Assembly (NCBI RefSeq): GCF_002042975.1
Contig: NW_018149775.1
Span: forward strand, 743,586-807,585
From: Orbicella faveolata
Taxonomy: Eukaryota > Cnidaria > Anthozoa > Scleractinia > Merulinidae
Direction: 5' to 3'
Length of the DNA: 64,000 nucleotides
A model generated the notes under the pieces. It saw only the letters and a program-made list of their open reading frames with translations. It searched no databases and was not told the DNA's origin. Position numbers and translations under genes: made by a program. Below are positions 35,422 to 48,601 of this stretch, piece by piece. Each line of letters opens with the position of its first letter. The stretch's first letter is position 1.

Positions 35422-37116
35422 ATGGGAATCCAGGGGTTACAGGAGTACGTTGAGGCGAATTGCCCGAATGCTTGCGAAGAAGTTGATCTGAAAGCCGTCC
35501 TTCATGGGAAAAAAGCGACGAGCGCTGGTCAGCCGGTCTTGCTTGTGGACGCGAAGAGCTGCTTAAAACATCTTTACGGGCCGACTACAGATTGGGCTTG
35601 TGGAGGACAGTGGAACGAAATGCTACGCAATGTAGAACATTTCACAAGGTCGTTCCGCCAGCAAAATATCGAGATTGTGATGTATTTCGACGGTGAAGGC
35701 GACTCTGGGAGATTGTATGAATGGATCAAAACTCAAAACGAAAAAAGACAATTAGCTCGGCAAATCTTCGGTCATGTTATGAAAATGAATTCCTATCCAG
35801 GAAAAAGACTGTATTTTCCGCCACCTGTGGTAAACACGTGCCTACGGCTTGCGTTTCTCAGTTGTGGTGTTTTAGTGTGCACTTCTATGGCCGATCTTCA
35901 CAAAGAAATGGCGAGTTATTGTCAAGGCGAATGCTTGGCTGGGGTTATCAGCCATCACGCAGATTTTCTCGTGTTTGACGTCCCGAATTACTTTTCCGCC
36001 GATCACCTTAAATTTTCCAAGAAAGACATTACGACAATGCGGTTTAACCGAGAAGCCATGCTAAATGAACTGACACTCCATCACGATCGAGTAGGATTGT
36101 TCGCTAGTTTACTGGGAACATCGTTCATTCCAGAAGACAACCTTGGCTCATTTTACTGGAACCTACTAGGTCCAGATCACCCTCTTGCAAAAGTACAGGT
36201 AGGTTCTTTCATATTTGTTGAGAATTCATTGTAAATATGTATAAATTAGTAAATATTTTATTGATAAAAGTCAAAACATGGCGTACATACATTAGCACAC
36301 TTCAACATATTTCATATTGGTCTTCAATTTTACCTCTACTTGAAATGGAATACCTGGGTGGTTATGCTTCATATCACTAACTTGGACAATAACTGCAATC
36401 AATGTTATTTTTTCCTCACAAATCAGCATATTGTCCAATAGAACCTTTTCATAAATGGCTCCAATTATATATTCTTTTGTAAATATTGAAATTGGCCTGA
36501 CTAGCCTCATTTTTTTGAGCTGATAATTCAAAAGAAGTTTTACTCTCAAACGAGTTTAGTGAGGCTAATTTAAATGCATTCAAAAGAATTAAGCTTTTGG
36601 CAGCCATCTATGAAAAAGGTCTATATATGAGCAACAAAAGGGATGAAAATAACTAACACAGGAATGTTGTGTTAAGGTAGCTTTGAATTCTCCATATAAA
36701 AGTGGAATGAAAGTATGTCAACCCAGTGAGGAAAAGTTTATCTCTAGGACTCTTGTTTTAATTCGTAATGCATGATTAACACATCAAAGTGACAAACAAA
36801 TAAATGATCATCTCTCATCCTGTTGAAGCTTTTTAGAGTGGCGTTATGGGGAGCAGCGATGGCTCAGCGGTGAGAGTGCTCACCTCCCAAAATGTGGTCC
36901 AGGTTCGCTTCTGGCCCAGTGCCATATGTGGGTTGAGTTTGTTGTTGGTTCTCGTCTTGCTCCGAGGGTTTTTCTCCGGGTTCTCTGGTTTTCCTCACTC
37001 CACAAAAACCAACACTCCAAATTCCAATTCGACCAGGATAGAGGACCTGCATAAAAACCACCTAAGGCTGATATGGCTTTATCTCTAAATATTGTAATTA
37101 ATTAATTAATTAATTT

Positions 37117-37168
<52 letters not shown>

Positions 37169-40100
37169 TTGTAACGTGACAAAGTATCATCATTAAGTAA
37201 GTCTTTCATTTTCAGGTCAAAGAGAAGCACCAGCCAATTTTCCCGGCCAATGACATCATCATCACTAGCGTAATTAATTTTCTAAAGAATGTCGCAGATG
37301 TTTCAAATCTTCCATGGATTGCTCGTCAAGTATTCCGCTCAGAAAATGTTGACTTAGCTGAGATCACAGAGAAACTTAGAAAGGCTGTGGAACATTACTC
37401 GGGCCTTCCTAAGGAGGAATCAGCCCCACAGTCTCCTGGTATTGCTCCAGGTAATAACAGCTACGAAACATTTAAACAAAACATTTAAGATCTTTTGAGG
37501 TCCTGGAAATAACTTTATAATGTATTTTCATCAGATGAAGAGATACCATTAGATAAATCCAAGAGCTTCAGGGGTTCCAATAAGGGCTGGGGAATGGGCT
37601 AATTAACTTGCTGTGAGGACAAATTTGCCTGCCTGGTTTGACCATCCGGAGGAAAGTTTTTCTTACAAAGAAGTTCAGTTCAGAAAGTTTTGCCTACTTG
37701 TGAAAACCAGTTATTCTCCTGCTGAAAACATTAATTAAACCTCTTGAGCATGGGTATTCACAGCTTTTAGATTGCAAGGTTATTGTTTAGTTACATGGTT
37801 TTAATCATCAGCTAAATTCTTATGTCAAGCAGATATTATCATTCACTCAATCCACTTATGGCATGCAAGACTGCCACTGCTGCCTTTCGTTTGCTTTCTT
37901 CATTTTCTCTCCCCACCTGACTAGAGCTATATTCTTGCTGTACCACCAAATTCTCAGAACCTGGATAAAATGAAATATAGAGCAACCAATATGGAGAATT
38001 GTTATTTAAGCGTTTTGTTTTTAAACAGGTCGCAAACAGAATGAACATCAGTATCAGAAGATGTGGCAGCATTGGCAACAGCACCAGTTTGTCCCAAAAC
38101 CTGCAACTCCACAACAAAAGAACACACCTGTAAGTGAAGTGTAAATACTTTCTTTTTGAATAACTACTAAAACTCTTGAGAAATTCCTTGCAGGGATGTA
38201 GCTGAGAAAAAAACTAAGCTGGTTTATTAACAAGCCCAGCTGTTCTTTTTTGCCTTTCCACCTCAAAAGCTACTCTTGGTCTTTGTTTTCTAGTAGAGAT
38301 TTAGCTTGTGATAAGCTCTCTTTCAGCTAGCAATATTTTCCTGGCAGCCAGCTTTTAGAAAAAAACTTAAATATTAATATCAGCTATAGTACTTGTCAAA
38401 TCCATTGTTTTCTTGGCTCAGTAGTTTTCTACTTGCAGTCTAAAAGTCTTCCAGTTGCATTTCTATTACATTGAAATTCTCCAGGAAAGTTGTAAGTTAA
38501 ACTAAGTAACTACCTGTTTCTGTGCAAGTATTTTGCTGCTTACCAAGTGCAGTTTCAGCCTTACTAGATAAGAAACTAAGTTTGTTATTTTGTGTCCACT
38601 TTTTCCCAGCTGCCTCAAAACAGTGACAGTACCAAAAAGCAAATTCCCAGTGTCACAGAATTGCAACAGAGTTTATCATCACTTCAAGTTCAGAATTCTC
38701 CAGAGTCTGCCATCATGCATTCCTTGCCTTTATCACCCCCAGAGGACCCCCCAGCACTACAAACTACAACAGCTTCATTGTCGCCTCTTCATGAAGGTTC
38801 ACTACTCCCCAATCCCTCCGTATCACCTTCTGCAGTCCTCCCCACCCCACCACCCTCCTCTGAGTCTTCACCCATGATGTTGACAAGTGGAAAGACGGGT
38901 GCTAATCATGTGAGCTCTGTCGAAAATACAGAAGAAAAACGTAGGTTGATGTTGCCATGAAATGTACTAGTTTTCTTTCCTGGTGCTAACAATCATTTCT
39001 TAGTTGCTGATAAGTTGATCAAGATTAATCATGGTGAAACCCTAAGTCACCAACAAAATTATTCAAACTCACATTTTTTACAAACACCATATGTTTCAAA
39101 TACTTTAATTTGTTTTGTTGTATGTTTTGCCTTGTAATGTTGTTTTATTATTATTTGGTAGTAGAAGAGAGCACAGTTAAAGGTGCCTTCCCAGATATTC
39201 CGCAACGTGTCCTGGATGTTACTGTCCATCTTCTTCAAAATGGAAAGATGATAGAAACTGTTTACCAAGTTCTTACAAAAGCTGAGATCACCATTGACAC
39301 CACAATTGAAGATGAACAGTTGCCCGACTGCCTCCCCTCTGCACTCCTGTTCCGTAAAGTTCGTCAAAGGGTCTATGGAATCCTGTTTGACTTGTCAGCT
39401 AAGAAGAAAAAAGATGACAAATTTGATGTTAGCTCCTTGGCAGTGAAGGAATGGTGTGTTTATGGTGGAAGGCGTTTGGATGATCCTGATATTGTGGAAC
39501 CAATTGCTCTTGATTGGGAGGTGCCATCAGTTGATAAGCTCTGGTTCAACAAGGGAGTGACGGCAGATAATAACAGATTGAAAGCTTTTCTGTCTTGTAT
39601 GATGAGCGACATTCCTAGCATGACACAGACTGTCATTGTACCCAAGAGGCTGGTGATTCTTTGTTGTGTTCTAAGGTAACTGTGTTTGGTATTTGATTAG
39701 TTCAATGTTGATTATGGGTTTGAAAAAAAAAGTTTTCCAGTACCTCTAGAACTTCTGCAAAAAAACTCATATCATACAAATTGCATTTAATTTCCAATCA
39801 GTAATAGTTTGTTACCAATGTAAAGATACTTATTAATTACTATAACATAGTGCTATTATTAGTGTCCATACGGAGACCACTGTTAACTCAGAGGGATGTG
39901 TTATCTCTCATTGTACTCATGGTTTTCAAAAAAGGGCTGCACACTGGGCAAATTGACAAGCTGTAGGGACAATTTTGCCTGCCTGACTAGACCATCTAGA
40001 GGTAAGTTTTTGTTATAAAGAAGTTCAGTTAAAAACGTTTTGCCTGGCTGTGAAAACCAGTTGCCTTCCTGCTTAAAACATTAATGTAACCCCTGTCTAC

Positions 40101-42164
40101 TCCTTATCCCCTGTGAATGATTTCTTTGATTCATTGCTTTATTTGATATTTCACAGGTACCTGATATCACATGGACGTTTCATTTTAACAACTCGTGAAT
40201 TGGATGCTTTCCTTGCCCAAGCTTTGTCTCCACATTTGACAACAGAGTGCAATGCGTCTAATTTGAGAGAAATCAAACTTAAACGGGTAGATGCTCGTGC
40301 TGTCCAGCTGGCTTCCATCTTTATGCGTGGTGTTCAAGCTGCCATTTTTGCAAATGATGCTTGTGCTGTTCCTATCCCCTGGGAGCTGGTGTGTCCATGG
40401 AATTATTTTGACGGAAAGCTGTTTCATAGCAAGTACCTTATGGTTGCAGATAATGTCTCCCTTCTTGAACTGTGTGATGGAAAGGTATTAAAACATCAAC
40501 AAATTCTTGGCTTTACATAGCATGCATTGCTGTATGAACCAAATGAAATTGGGCTGTGCAAAAGAGATTTTTCACATTTGAAAAGGGATGTGATAGCAAA
40601 AGTTCCCCACCCCCCTCCTGCGACCTTTCCTTTCTCGTCCCATTTTTTGCATGGCCCAAATGTAAAAAAAGCTCTTTCGCACGGCCCAATTTCGTTTGGC
40701 TCATATGGGCTGCAAATTCTGGGTTTGATGCATTATCGTTCTCAAAGATGATATTTGTGATTGTTCCCTAGAAAATTCTGTGGAACACTGAGGGAATGGT
40801 GCGGTTGAAAGTTTGTGTTATATAATTATTATTGAACTTTGCTTTAGCTAAATTACACTTAGACTACGAGTAGTCCCTCTTTTGCTTAAGTCCATTGACT
40901 AAACATGGCTGCCTGAAATCCTGGGGGTGAGACTGGATTTCATGCAGCCTTTTTTTTTTGTGGGTTTCTTCCACATCATTCATGGCAGACTAAGTGAAAG
41001 AGGGACTTCTCGAGGTGTTGATTGTACTGTACCACGTAAAAATTTATTGCTATAAGACATGCTGTCTCAAAAAAAGCATGCTCTTTATAGTGATCACAAT
41101 GCTTCTTTTTACATTAGAGTGGACGAGTGGAAAAGCTACAGCGAATGAAATGGTGCATCACTGAGGGTCTGCAGCAAGACTTTGGTCTGCCCCATGGACT
41201 CCCTTCTGGTGCCATGATGCCACGTTTCCCTGGCCAACATGGTGATGGTTTGCTTCCAACACCTGTACCTTATGCCTTTGGTCCTGTGCCACCAGCTCTG
41301 CAAAGTGTTGGGATGCCCAACTTCTTCCCAGCTGGTGCTAACATTCCACAGATGCAGGGAATGGGTATGAATGCCAGGCGTGGCCGTGGTCCAAATAGCA
41401 AGCAGCCTGTCTCTGGACTGGGGGGTCAGTTAGAAGTTGCTGGGGTGCCTATCGCTCGCTGGTCAGGTAACAAGGCAGGGCGTGGCTACAGTGATAAGGA
41501 TCGCATTGTGGTTGGTGGTCCAATGAGTGTAGAGATGGGGAGACCAAACAGATGGGGGCGTGGCGGCTCTGCACGTGGAAGACGTAGCGGCAGTGTTGGT
41601 TCCCGTAATGTGACCTGGGCTGTGGAGGTTGATAAAGAGTATGACAGAAGCATAGGCTATGTGGACCAGCCAACTAAACCCAAGAAGTCATCAAATATCA
41701 GTCAGGTTCGAGAAGGAGGGGATGGTGGAAACGACATCCCAATAATCGCTCGTGGCCGAGGAGATGGTGGAAACGACATTGAATCACTCGGTACAGATGG
41801 TCTTGCATCTGGACTTCCCATGCAGGGGGCTCTACTTCCACACACCATCCCTGGACAGATGGCGGTCATGTCTCAGTCCCCACAGATGCCATTCAATGGT
41901 CAATCATATAGTACACCCCCTCCTGAGATACCAGGTTTACCCAGGGGTCAGGGCCTCGACAAGGCCCCTGGTAGTCAAGTGCCGATTATCCTGGCCAAAC
42001 CTGGAGACATACCAGTGGGTGTAGCAAGGGGTCGAGGGGTTAGTGTGAGCATGCCTGGGGAGATTCCACCCTACAATGTACAGCCTGGAATTGTTGACAC
42101 TGCTAGCAGCAAAGGGAGAGGCTGGTGGTGGGAGAAACAACAGCAACAGCTACCACCATCTTGA
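35422..42164 (+). CDS. FAM120A: FAM120A-like protein (constitutive coactivator of PPAR-gamma-like)
   Basis: Seven exons in phase: 35422-36198, 37216-37450, 38029-38129, 38610-38940, 39162-39675, 40157-40484, 41118-42164; product 1,110 residues, against about 1,118 for human FAM120A. The N-terminus MGIQGLQEYVEANCPNACEE, LLVDAKSCLKHLYG, TDWACGGQWNEML and SHHADFLVFDVPNYFSADHL follow the family's XPG/PIN-like nuclease fold, which in FAM120 proteins is thought to be catalytically inactive. LLGTSFIPEDNLGSFYWNLL and GPDHPLAKVQ are further signatures. Exon 4 is a Ser/Pro/Gln-rich linker. The C-terminus is rich in RG, RGRG and GRGG motifs and ends RGWWWEKQQQQLPPS, consistent with RNA binding. FAM120A proteins bind RNA and act as scaffolds in the cytoplasm. 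Invertebrates may have a single FAM120 gene, so the vertebrate letter is only nominal. Confidence 0.9.
36848..37098 (+). repeat. tRNA-derived SINE family A, copy 2, with microsatellite tail
   Basis: Head ATGGCTCAGCGGTGAGAGTG with B box CAGGTTCGCTTC; body as at 32605-32850. The 3' end runs directly into (TTAT)n at 37095-37170, a common tail expansion. Intron 1 of the FAM120A-like gene. Confidence 0.75.
37095..37170. repeat. (TTAT)n / (TTAA)n microsatellite
   Basis: Three to four TTAA units then about 14 TTAT units, adjoining the SINE tail. Confidence 0.9.
37585..37745 (+). repeat. Dispersed repeat, copy 2
   Basis: AAGGGCTGGGGAATGGGC, ACAAATTTGCCTGCCTGGTT, AAAGAAGTTCAGTTCAGAAA and TCCTGCTGAAAACATTAATT in order, shared with 39930-40100 and, inverted, 11885-12065. 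Confidence 0.65.
39930..40100 (+). repeat. Dispersed repeat, copy 3
   Basis: AAAGGGCTGCACACTGGGC, ACAATTTTGCCTGCCTGACT, AAAGAAGTTCAGTTAAAAAC and TCCTGCTTAAAACATTAATG correspond block by block to copy 2. Intron 5 of the FAM120A-like gene. Confidence 0.65.
40534..40704. repeat. Foldback MITE just after FAM120A exon 6
   Basis: Left end CCAAATGAAATTGGGCTGTG and right end CACGGCCCAATTTCGTTTGG are near-perfect complements; about 170 bp in all. The centre is C-rich (CCCCACCCCCCTCCTGC), and a similar C-rich block occurs near 52270. Confidence 0.7.
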
Positions 42165-43184
42165 ATTCTTTGCGTCAGCACTAATTGTTTATCTCAATCA
42201 TGACAGGGGTAAATCCCCCTTAAACAAACACCCTGTCAGTTTACCTATATTTTTTCCAAAAAAAAATCTATTAATATTATTTCTATTACTTTGATGTTGA
42301 AGGTTAACTGTTTTGGTTATTGAACCATCATTAAAACAAAATGGCTCTTGGTTCAAGCCCAGTTACTTCCTGTTTCTTGTGAAAGATCAGAAATATTCAT
42401 TATTATTCAATAATTTGATCGAGTTTATTTTCCCTCTCGTCTTCCTACACAGTCTGAATGGTCACAGGAATTGCAAACCATGCCTTGGAAAATGTATTTA
42501 CTCGTGATTTGTTTGGGAAGGTGTCAATTTCTTTGTTATGAGAGAAAAGATTGTTCAACTTGTGACATGTTAAGATCGTCTCACATCATAAGATGTGTGA
42601 CGATGTAGTTGTTAATCACACAATTCAAATCGAGGCTGGTTTTGAATGGCAGTCATTTGGGTTTATAATTATTGTAATTTCTAGATGCATTAAATTGGTT
42701 AATCATGTTAGGTGCAAAATCTTATTTGCGTTACGGTTGCCATTTCGTGGTATAATTATATTGACTGGCAATATAATTGCCTAGAAAAATTGTTTAAAGT
42801 CACCCATGTTATTTGATTTAATTGCGGAAAAAATACAGGCTGTTAGCATGGCAGGCTTGCCAGTGAGCCCAGAGAAATTTTTGCACCTTAACTCCCCCTC
42901 CCCAGTAGCAAAGGGGGTTTGATAAGGCAGCACTTCACTTGCTTTGGTTTTCAATCCACAGGGGATCTGCTATCAGCCTTCAAAAGATAGGAAGGCCAAG
43001 ATTCGATTTTCATTTTTTGAGGAAATTAACGTAGTGCTAACATAGAACATTGTAAAATCTTCAGGTTTTTGATATTACCCATCTTAAGCTGAGTAATGTA
43101 TTAAACTTCAATTTTTTTAATTAAGACAGTCGTTTTTCTTATTAATTATTAATTATATACGTAACTTTATTATGATGTTGTCCC

Positions 43185-43190
43185 AATAAA
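43185..43190 (+). terminator. Possible poly(A) signal of the FAM120A-like gene
   Basis: AATAAA about 1 kb after the stop codon. Other AT-rich hexamers lie nearer the stop, so the choice is uncertain. Confidence 0.25.
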
Positions 43191-43889
43191 TGCCGTCTTT
43201 CAGTCTCATTGCTACTCTTTCGACTTCAAGTAAACGGCAGTGGCCCAGTCCTGTATGGAGCCGCACTGTTTTTGGTCAGCCCCTGTTAAGCGCGCACAGT
43301 AAGGAAAAGAGACTGGGTACAAGGGTGACCAACCGAGAGAACTGACTCGAGAAGTTCCCACAGAAATTTAGCCCTTTCACATGACTTCACGTCGGCCATG
43401 TCGGTGTTCCCCCTGGAGGGTACTCCCTCAAATCGGCCATATAGGTATGTGTGGCCCCAAAGGATATGGTTTTTTAGCCATTTGGGTCATAAATAGGTTA
43501 TTGATTTTAGCCATTTTGATCATTAATAGGGTATGGTTTTTGCACTCTAGTCTTGAATTGGGCATCTTTTTTTTAGGAGAAGCTACTTTTTCATCACTAT
43601 AGATAAGATCGATCAACAACAGACGATGCCTTTAACATCGGTCTGAACTAGGGAACTAAGTATAAGGCAGGTCTGAAACAGGGTCTTGATTTATGGTCTG
43701 GTCATAAATTTGGTCGCAAATAGGGTAAGGGTTTTGGGAAGCGGGACTCCCTCCCCCATCCAATTTTTCTCGGAGTATTCCACCCCCCAGGTGTTCCCGA
43801 ACAATGAAATTTCTCTCTTGTGGAAATGAATTCTTTCCTTATGACAAAGTTTGCTATTGTCTGGGAACACCCATATGGTGTAAAGTGGA

Positions 43890-44012
43890 GGGGAACCATT
43901 CTCGTCCCCAGAGCCTCCGTTTCTTTTGGTCACGCGGTCGGCGAAACGATGAGCTACTCGTAACGACATTTTAAAACGAGTAGCACTGGGGACGAGAATG
44001 GAGGGGGACACT
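43890..44012. repeat. Foldback MITE with CATTCTCGTCCCCAG ends
   Basis: Left CATTCTCGTCCCCAGAGCC and right CTGGGGACGAGAATGG are inverted. Inside lie CACGCGGTCGGCGAAACG and AAAACGAGTAGCA. The family also occurs at 3128-3240. Confidence 0.7.
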
Positions 44013-44331
44013 TGCGTTTCTGCGACGTTGGTTGGTTAATTCGCTTTGGTTAACGGTTCGTTCATTCATTTCGTTTTTCAGAAACAGATGTCGCTAGTTT
44101 CTAATATCTTGCCTAATTGATCTTGAGGGTTCTTTCATTCTAACAAACAATTCAATCACTCAAAAGTGTAATAGCCGACCATTTGAATGAAGAATCTTCA
44201 CTCGATCAAACTGAAGGAATATATTTGTATCGGCCTTGAGTGCAAATAAAATCATGCAGGACCTTGGCGGATGTTATTATTTGACGGAATAGTATGTTAT
44301 CAATCCGAAAAAAACGCGGAGAAATATCGAG

Positions 44332-44545
44332 TGTTGTAAAAATAAAAACCATAATCACTCTGACCAATCACAAAGGGCAGATAATCCAGTGAACCAATCA
44401 AAATTCGAAGTAATTACATATAGCTGACACATAGCGCGGGAAAACGTGTGCGAGCGAGGCTCGATTGGTTTTGGTTTTACTTCTGATTGGACGAGAGTGG
44501 CGCGAGTTTCTTAAGCCAATCATATGGCGTGCAAGTAATGCAAGG
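44332..44545 (+). repeat. Dispersed non-coding repeat, copy 2
   Basis: Same blocks as 12664-12905 in the same order: CCAATCAC, CCAGTGAACCAATCAAAA, GAAGTAATTACATATAGCT, GATTGGACGAGAGTGGCG. Confidence 0.6.
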
Positions 44546-46361
44546 CCAAACTGAAAAAAAACGCGAACTCTTCTCGACCCGCAATGTCAGAATATCAGTT
44601 TTAATTGATTCATGTATCTTTTTTGACTAATACTAAACTGCCAAATGAACTCAAACAACATGCGATAAAAGATGTCGGTTTATGAAATTTCCTTCTGCAC
44701 TTCAGTCAAAGATAAAATATTAAAAAGACTTTCATATTCAAATTTACCTACTAAACTACCGTCAGCAATAGACAGCCTCTAACCGATTGTGTTTTTATCT
44801 TCGATGTTTCGGTGCAGAATTTAATATCCGTCCTTTCTCGGCTGTTAGTTGCCTGGAAATAAAATCGTTTCAATTTTTTTTCTCGCGTAAGAATTTGTGT
44901 TATTGATATCTCATACGTGATGATACAAAATAATAACTCTTGAAAACATTTTTGAAATTAAAAATAAGAGATTTGGAAAGTAATGGGCATCCGACATCCT
45001 TAATTACTTCCTCGTTACATTATCGACCATTACATAAGTTTTCGTATCTACTATAAATGTCAAGCATGGAAATGATGTCACCGAGCTTAGAATAACATGT
45101 TATCGAAGGAAAAAAACATTCCTTACGTGGTACAGGTATACATATCAAATACTTGTTTGTTCAAAAACTAACATGAAGAGTTCTTTAAGAACTTACTCTA
45201 CAAATGCAATTAACCAGAGGACATCATCATCCAATGTACATTGCCAATTTATCTGGCCTAGATTTTGTTCTTGACTTATCATTGTTTATTCAAATATGCT
45301 CAAAAAATTAATAGAGTATGTTGCCAGAATAAATTTAGATTAAAAAACCCCTCACATTGAGATCCTGAAAGATGTGGCTTGACCGCAAAATGTTTTGGCA
45401 CAGCTTAACAGTGGAAAACAGAAAATGCCACGAAATGTTATCACGTAATATATAAGAAAAGATAGTTACAGTGAAAAGCTACTAAGTTACCCGGTAAAAT
45501 TTCTATGAACTTATTTGTTTTTTGGAAAACTTGAAATAAATTAAACCGATTAAAATCACATTTGACACAAGGGTTCCGGTCTGAAATGTGCATTTTTGAA
45601 AATAAAAGAATAAACGGAAAACACCTACTCGAGAGACATAAGTTTCTACACTTTTATGAATGTACCTAGTTCGGTAAAACTTTTTTCTCGTTTTTTGTCG
45701 TCCGCGAATTAACCTCATCTGATGACGCAAAAGCAAGACCAGAAACATAGCTATTAGTCTATTTTGAAGAAAAATTTTTATCGAAAGATATAAAATTTAG
45801 AACAGAAACGTATGTTATGTATGTGACGATCATCTGAGCGGAAACGCTTTTATGGCAAAAGATAAACTTTCAACCATTCATTAGTTTTATTGCGCAAATT
45901 GATGACCTCTTCGAATAGACAGCCTTGTCCTTAATGAGACATATTGCTAAATTCACCATTAGGCTTTATTTTCACTGCTGACAAGTTTGCTCTTTCCTGT
46001 AAATTAAATCACTACTACACTCTCTATTCAAACCACGTAAATGTAAACTTATCGTACAGTTTTGAAATAACTTTCGGATGCTGCATGTCGAAGTTTGTTA
46101 CATCATGTAAACCGCACGATTCTGTCTCCGTAGATCACCATCAAAGAAACCGCACTATTGATAAATAAACGGGCAATGAAAGATTTCGACAACTTGTCCA
46201 CCACTCCGTGTCATCTGCAATATTTCCCAGGATTTTTCAAGATCGCACGGATTATATAGATTAAATGCAAACTCTTAATATTAAAAGTGTCCATGAATAT
46301 GTCAAGCGTATTAAGATGTCTGAATTCATGTCGGCTTCCTTAGATGCCGATTTCGCGGCGT

Positions 46362-47363
46362 TTATTTCTTCTCGAAAATTTTCTGCAGTACCCTTTCAAG
46401 TGCTAAACGAAACCGACAACTCCTCCAGTAATAAACGTACGGGTTTAAACAACTGTTACAAAACGCCACCGTGTTTACCCAAGGAAACGCGCGCTTTGCC
46501 TTCAAGACGACGGCGGGCGACGCGCCGACGGTAAAGAAAAACGGCAGAATGATGAGCGGCGCAATGCAGAGATAAAACGCGCCAACAACCACTGCTATCA
46601 TGTAAACAATCTTACGCTCTCTTGGGAATCTTTTCTGCGAGGGCGAGAGTTTTTTCGCTGGAAGACGAAGTTTCTTGATCCGTTGATGTTGGAGTCGCAC
46701 GATGTAAAATGTCCCCGCGTAGAGAATTGGTATAATGAGTAGAATCACTATTACAAAATATTGTGCAACGTGGCGCGCTTTTCTGAACGTGGCAGCTGGA
46801 GCGCCGAAACCGATTGCTATAAGCCATGTGAGAACAATGGCACTCCAAATTATACGATCAGGAATGAAGAAACTGTAGCGATGCAGAAAGAAAAGCGATA
46901 AGAAACGCTCAACTGAGATCGAAAAGAGATGGCTGACAGAAACTAGCGTCGAAATCCACGTTATGGCTTTTCTGATCATGTTTAAATGAGAAGGTAGCAA
47001 GCCATGCAAGAACAGAACATACATGGGCTGCGCAATGACGCAAACAAGTAAATCCGCCACTGCTAAGCTTGCGATGAATAACTCTGCTTTGGGCCGTCCT
47101 AGAAAACGAAATTTCATCACCACAATGCACACCAAAAGATTGCCCACAAAACCAATGAGGCTAGCTGTTGAGTTGATCGCTGCAAGGGCTTTCATTTCCG
47201 AGGTACTTGGGCCAAACTGAGGCCTTGTCACTCTCAAAGTAGAGCCACAAATCGAGGCCGAAACGACGCTGGAGTTCACACTTTCTTTACCCACTGTGCA
47301 ATTTGCGTTATTGAGAGAAGTCGTCATTGCATGCAAATTAAAGGTGTAATCACAAATATTCAA
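46362..47363 (-). CDS. Rhodopsin-family (class A) G protein-coupled receptor, intronless
   Basis: A single 333-codon frame with seven hydrophobic segments. The N-terminus has N-glycosylation sequons (NCT, NSS, NST). TM1 has GFVGNLLVCIVV, TM2 SLAVADLLVCVIAQPMYV, the end of TM3 SISVERFLSLF (ERF in place of DRY), TM6 GAFYLCIAPLIIL (no CWxP) and TM7 CNSCLNPYVYYW (NPxxY). These mark a class A receptor acting at the plasma membrane. I see no cysteine at the top of TM3 or in the second extracellular loop, so the usual disulfide seems absent. The third intracellular loop is Lys/Arg rich. Intronless lineage-specific receptors are common in cnidarians. The ligand cannot be inferred. The stop codon overlaps an AATAAA. 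Confidence 0.85.
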   Translation of the reverse strand: MNICDYTFNLHAMTTSLNNANCTVGKESVNSSVVSASICGSTLRVTRPQFGPSTSEMKALAAINSTASLIGFVGNLLVCIVVMKFRFLGRPKAELFIASLAVADLLVCVIAQPMYVLFLHGLLPSHLNMIRKAITWISTLVSVSHLFSISVERFLSLFFLHRYSFFIPDRIIWSAIVLTWLIAIGFGAPAATFRKARHVAQYFVIVILLIIPILYAGTFYIVRLQHQRIKKLRLPAKKLSPSQKRFPRERKIVYMIAVVVGAFYLCIAPLIILPFFFTVGASPAVVLKAKRAFPWVNTVAFCNSCLNPYVYYWRSCRFRLALERVLQKIFEKK

Positions 47364-48601
47364 GGCTTGATTTCCTCAAGACGTGAGAAAGAGCTGTGTC
47401 TTTTACGCTGTCCTTTGCAAAGAGATTCCTTTTCATGAGATTGCGGAATATTTACTAACAGTTCGCCTTTTATAATGGTGATTTCTTCAGCATGAACGCA
47501 ATTTGCAAAGTCGGAACGTTATGCAGCAGGTGTCTTCAAATAAGATTTTTCTGACATCAGTAGATTTCTTTATGTACTGTTCCCACGAAGACGCCGTGTT
47601 TTTGAAATACAGCTATCTTCATTGTTATTTCTGTTAAAGAGATAGCAACTCATATCAGCATTGATATCAGGTTTTTACGATCTCGGCAGCCAATCAAATC
47701 GTTAACGTATTTCCTTGGCCGTGCGAATTAACTTCACTAAGAGTGGGCGCCTTTGTTACACAAATATAAGAAAGAGCATCTCAAACAGATTTAAATGGCT
47801 CTATCAAAGCTACCCGAATTACATTATGGGAAGACTTGGATCTGGAGTTTGCAGTACGTTAAAAACCACACTATGTTGAGCATGGAGATGAAAACTGATG
47901 AATAAAAACAAAAGTTTTAGTAACATTTTCTCGCACACTGTGACAATGTACGTATGAAAATTAAAAAAAGGATCCATTCAACTTGTTATTTGGGTCAATT
48001 TTGCAAAACTGAACTGCCTTCAGAGCTTCGTTAAAAAAAAAAAAGAAAAACGATTCCAGATTTCTGCGGTAAAAGCTATTCAGAATACTTTCGAAACTAG
48101 CCGACAAAAAACTGAAATTACTAGAAGATATTTATAAAACCTTTTCCATGGAAGAAATGATTGTGCTTAAAACAACTGAAAGACTCAACATCGCATGTTC
48201 TACGTGATTTAAAATGCGTAGCAAATTTGTGCTCTATAATTTTATTTCTTAACCGAATTAAGGTTGCAGAGGTTAATTTTCTTGATGAGAAAAAATGTTG
48301 TTTTGGAAGTAATCAGCGTTTACGGATCTCGCTTTTGTATATTTAATCCCTCTCGAATAATCTCGTAAATCTAATACCTATTATTTCGAAATGTGATGGA
48401 AATACTTCGGTGAAAACAAAGTCATTAACGATAAACGGATTGTGTATATACACACGTAAAACATTAGTTTCGGTTGAATGTTAAAAGCACCTGTCTGTCG
48501 GGAGGCTCTAGCAGCGGCAATCAAGATGACGGAAAATTAAATATTGAATCGACTTATCTCCCAGTTTATGGAAATCTTACGCGAGCGAGACAGGCTAATT
48601 T

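Larger units (their letters stand above)
42165..46361. other. Gene-free interval with repeats
   Basis: Holds the FAM120A-like 3' UTR, a diverged repeat around 43385-43760 (GGAGGGTACTCCCTC, TAGGTATGTGTGGCCCC), the foldback at 43890-44012 and the repeat at 44332-44545. From 44.6 to 46.3 kb I see only AT-rich unique-looking sequence. Confidence 0.55.

Noticed and set aside
41449-41673. Antisense and alternative frames over FAM120A exon 7
   Set aside because: Shadows of the long RG-rich exon.
46265-46534. Plus-strand frame opposite the GPCR C-terminus
   Set aside because: Antisense shadow; the GPCR frame carries clear motifs.
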